Positions 6,547 through 8,782 of a stretch of DNA of 8,782 nt are shown here, piece after piece; the first letter of the stretch is position 1; each line of letters starts with the position of its first letter. Both the position numbers and the translations under genes were made by a program. Under the pieces are notes generated by a model. It was not told the DNA's origin and searched no databases. It saw only the letters and a list, made by a program, of their open reading frames with translations. Source of the DNA: Acidobacteriota bacterium (lineage in GTDB: Bacteria > Acidobacteriota > Terriglobia > Acidiferrales > UBA7541); assembly GCA_003153585.1 (NCBI GenBank), contig PLZZ01000251.1, positions 518-9,299 on the forward strand, read 5' to 3'.

Positions 6547-8777
6547 TAGGCCGAAGGCCCATTCGGCTCCTCGGGTCCTGATGGAAATTTGGAAGTTTTG
6601 TCCGCATCTTCGCCATACCCGTAACCATAGGCGTATGGATAATACCGGTAAGAGTAGTAATAATCCGGTGCGCTGGAATCAACGGCGTTCAAAACCACGC
6701 CAAGCAAGCGGCATTTCACCGCCGCCAGCAGATCTCGGGTGCGTGTGAAAGCTTCTTTCGGCGTCTCGCCGCTGCGTACCACCAGCAGCACTCCATCGGT
6801 GAGCGCGGAAAGTATCACGGCATCCGTGGCAGCCATGACTGGCGGAGAGTCAATAACGATGAACTTGAATCGCCGGCGCAATTCTGCAATTGCTTCGCGC
6901 ATGCGATGTGAAGAAAGCAGGTCCGCTGGACTAGGTGGCACCGGCCCGGTCGTTAGAGCCGAGAGGTTCGTTATCGTCGGATGCTGAATCGTGGCTTCGT
7001 CGAGGCTTGAAACTCCCGCCAAATAGGAACTTAGTCCCACGTCTTTTCCAATTGTCAAATTCAGCGCACGCCGTACGCCCGGTTTGCGCAGATCGGAATC
7101 CATCAGCAAAGTACGGTCTCCCAGTTGCGCCAGGGTAACGGCGAGGTTTACCGCCGCCGTGGTCTTTCCTTCTCGAGGCAGGGCGCTGGTCACCAGGATT
7201 ACTTGCGGCGGATGATCCGCCTGCGACAACAGCAGAGAAGTCCGCAAAGCTCTGAAGGCTTCAGAGATTTGAGATTTCGGTTGGACGTACGATAGCAACT
7301 CCACGCGCCCGCCGGAAGTGGCTTGTGAACTTCCATCTCGAACTCGACGCGAAAGCCGGCCCTGGTGCGCATTCAATCCCGGCATGGCCGGCACGACTGC
7401 AAGCGAGGGCAAGCCCGTGAGCGCTTCGATATCGTCTGGCGATTTCACCGTGTTATCGAGGTACTCGCGGAAAAGCGCGAGGCCTACTCCGCCTACCAAA
7501 CCAATCAGGAAGGCCAGCATGATATTGCGCGCTTTTTGCGGCCGCGAAGGGCTCCCAGGCGCTAGCGCGGGATCCACCACGCGAATATTACTTGAACGAA
7601 GTCCGGCAGTAATGGTCGCTTCCTTCAATTTTTGTAGCAAGCCGTCGTAAAGCTGTTTATTCGACTCCGCGTCGTGCTGCAAAATGTGGTATTGAACCAG
7701 TTTTTCTGCTTGATCGTTTGCTTCGGCCTTCTGTTTATCGAGCGCTTCCTGAAGGAGTCCCACATGACTACGTGCCGTGTCGAATTCTTGCTGGACGCTC
7801 TCTATTAGGGTCTTCCGCGCGCGATTCAGATTGTCGTCCACTTCCTTTTGTTGCGCCGCGATCCGAAGAACTTTGGGGAAATTTGGACCATACTGGTTCA
7901 GCGCGTCCGCATACTGTTCGTCAACATCTGCCTTTTGCTTGAGTAACGCCGTGAGGACTTCACTACCGTGCGCTGCGGGCAGCGCGTCCACATTCCCGGA
8001 GATCGCCATACGGTACAGTGCTTCCTTCTGAGCGACATCGGTTTGCGCTTCAGTGACAGCTTTACTTAGGTCTCCTAGTTTGGAGGTAGCAATGTCCTGT
8101 TTCTCGTCGATTTGCCATATCTGGTTCGCTCGCTCGTAAGCGATACGCGCATTTTCCGATTTTTCAACTTTGATCCGAAGCTCTTCAAGCTCCGAAGACA
8201 ACCAATTGGATGCCTGGATCGTCGCGTCGTACTTGCTGCGAAAATTCTGTTCCACGAAGTTCTGCAAATGCGTGTTAACAATTTGCGCCGCCAGTTGCGG
8301 ATCTTCCGCCTCGAAGGTCACTTCAATCAGTCGGCTGTTAGGGACGCGCTTCACACTGAGTCGTCCGAGAAATGCGCCCAGGATTGCCGGACGCTGGGGT
8401 GCGGGTCCGCTGTGCGACCAGGCCGTCGGGTTCGGGCCTCCGCCGAACTCAGGATAGCGGGTCAGATCGAGAGACTTAATCGTTTGCAGCGCAAGCGTTT
8501 CGCTCTGGAGTATCTTCGCCTGCGTCTCCAGGTAATTTTCCATATCCATGAATTCATCGTAAGAATTCGAATCTGGGAACGGCATCATATTCTGCGATTC
8601 TTTATCCACTTCCACACGCGCCGCGGCCAGGTAAACGGGCTTCATTTTGAATGACGCGATCGTCACGACAGTTACGACGGTCAGGAGAAAGGTCAGGACC
8701 AGCCACTGATGCTTCCGCAGAATAATGATGTAGTCGAGCAGGTGTGGTTCCCGGGGAACCTGATCCCAGGGGAGCAC
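6546..8777 (-). CDS. Wzc/GumC-like polysaccharide co-polymerase with fused BY-type tyrosine autokinase
   Basis: An inner-membrane protein that sets chain length and drives export of a polysaccharide; 743 residues from the GTG at 8777. Domains in order: cytoplasmic lead (LLDYIIILRKHQW, 13-25), transmembrane helix about 26-43, and the Wzz periplasmic domain with NSRLIEVTFEAEDPQLA (147-163). Long coiled-coil stretches follow at about 190-260 and 305-390, then the proline-rich segment before helix two (PALAPGSPSRPQ, 403-414) and the second helix about 419-436. The kinase comes next: E506-x-x-R-x-x-R512 oligomerisation motif, Walker A SALPREGKTT (531-540, Lys538), Walker A' LLMDSDLRKP (557-566) and Walker B FIVIDSPP (639-646). 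It ends with a tyrosine tail (706-721, ten Tyr). Autophosphorylation of that tail controls ring assembly in Wzc. All kinase residues needed are present, so it should be active. The frame is open to the window edge and only five bases lie upstream of the GTG, so the true start may be outside. Confidence 0.95.
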   Translation of the reverse strand: MLPWDQVPREPHLLDYIIILRKHQWLVLTFLLTVVTVVTIASFKMKPVYLAAARVEVDKESQNMMPFPDSNSYDEFMDMENYLETQAKILQSETLALQTIKSLDLTRYPEFGGGPNPTAWSHSGPAPQRPAILGAFLGRLSVKRVPNSRLIEVTFEAEDPQLAAQIVNTHLQNFVEQNFRSKYDATIQASNWLSSELEELRIKVEKSENARIAYERANQIWQIDEKQDIATSKLGDLSKAVTEAQTDVAQKEALYRMAISGNVDALPAAHGSEVLTALLKQKADVDEQYADALNQYGPNFPKVLRIAAQQKEVDDNLNRARKTLIESVQQEFDTARSHVGLLQEALDKQKAEANDQAEKLVQYHILQHDAESNKQLYDGLLQKLKEATITAGLRSSNIRVVDPALAPGSPSRPQKARNIMLAFLIGLVGGVGLALFREYLDNTVKSPDDIEALTGLPSLAVVPAMPGLNAHQGRLSRRVRDGSSQATSGGRVELLSYVQPKSQISEAFRALRTSLLLSQADHPPQVILVTSALPREGKTTAAVNLAVTLAQLGDRTLLMDSDLRKPGVRRALNLTIGKDVGLSSYLAGVSSLDEATIQHPTITNLSALTTGPVPPSPADLLSSHRMREAIAELRRRFKFIVIDSPPVMAATDAVILSALTDGVLLVVRSGETPKEAFTRTRDLLAAVKCRLLGVVLNAVDSSAPDYYYSYRYYPYAYGYGYGEDADKTSKFPSGPEEPNGPSA

Positions 8778-8782
8778 CGAAG

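Larger units (their letters stand above)
1..8777 (-). other. Polysaccharide-biosynthesis gene row, likely one or two transcripts
   Basis: All eight genes share a strand. Going downstream, the junctions are: 11-base gap, 90-base gap, 28-base overlap, ATGA overlap, ATGA overlap, TGATG/TTGA overlap, 87-base gap. No intrinsic terminator is seen in the gaps. The functions (sugar synthesis, transfer, flipping, chain-length control) belong to one Wzx/Wzy-type pathway, which supports co-transcription; this is inferred, not shown. Confidence 0.7.

Noticed and set aside
8112..8654. A 180-codon plus-strand frame opposite the kinase gene
   Set aside because: Arg-rich antisense shadow of the Wzz domain, with no motifs and no context.

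Overview
The window is a stretch of one strand-coherent surface-polysaccharide locus. All eight genes that I can support lie on the minus strand, so transcription runs from base 8782 toward base 1. No tRNA, rRNA, CRISPR array, transposase or integrase is visible. The only non-coding stretches are three short gaps: 284-370, 5431-5490 (5401-5490 with the start chosen here) and 6535-6545. The organism is a Gram-negative-type bacterium of moderate GC content. The style of the proteins (a GumC/Wzc-like chain-length kinase with a tyrosine tail, and a membrane protein opening with a GDGVGY loop) suggests Acidobacteriota. That is an impression from protein style; nothing in the window fixes the taxon.

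The genes in transcription order are as follows. (1) A Wzc-type polysaccharide co-polymerase with a fused tyrosine autokinase, 8777-6546; its reading frame is open to the window edge. (2) An extended SDR nucleotide-sugar epimerase or decarboxylase, 6534-5491. (3) A WlbA/WbpB-like Gfo/Idh/MocA sugar dehydrogenase, 5400-4351. (4) A left-handed beta-helix acyltransferase of the WlbB/WbpD kind, 4378-3683. (5) A short family-2 glycosyltransferase, 3686-2976. (6) A DegT/DnrJ/EryC1/StrS (WlbC/WbpE-like) PLP aminotransferase, 2979-1831. (7) A large polytopic membrane protein that resembles GT-C glycosyltransferases, 1831-371. (8) The N-terminal 94 residues of a Wzx-type oligosaccharide flippase that runs off the left edge, 283-1.

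The genes fit one pathway. The dehydrogenase, aminotransferase and acetyltransferase are the set that turns a UDP-N-acetylhexosaminuronic acid into its 3-acetamido derivative (oxidise C3, transaminate, acetylate). The SDR enzyme may supply a second sugar. The GT2 and possibly the GT-C-like protein transfer sugars to a lipid carrier, the flippase moves the lipid-linked unit across the inner membrane, and the Wzc-like protein controls polymerisation and export. A UDP-GlcNAc 6-dehydrogenase, an initiating phosphoglycosyltransferase, an outer-membrane Wza-type channel and a sure Wzy polymerase are not in the window.

The middle block (4378-371) is very tightly packed, with overlapping stops and starts at every junction, which points to translational coupling. 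I see an orderly polysaccharide locus here and no clear sign of an undescribed defence, mobile or RNA-based system. The points most worth checking are the role of the orphan membrane protein, the exact amino sugar made, the HPxCxxC insertion in the acyltransferase, and the many non-ATG starts.
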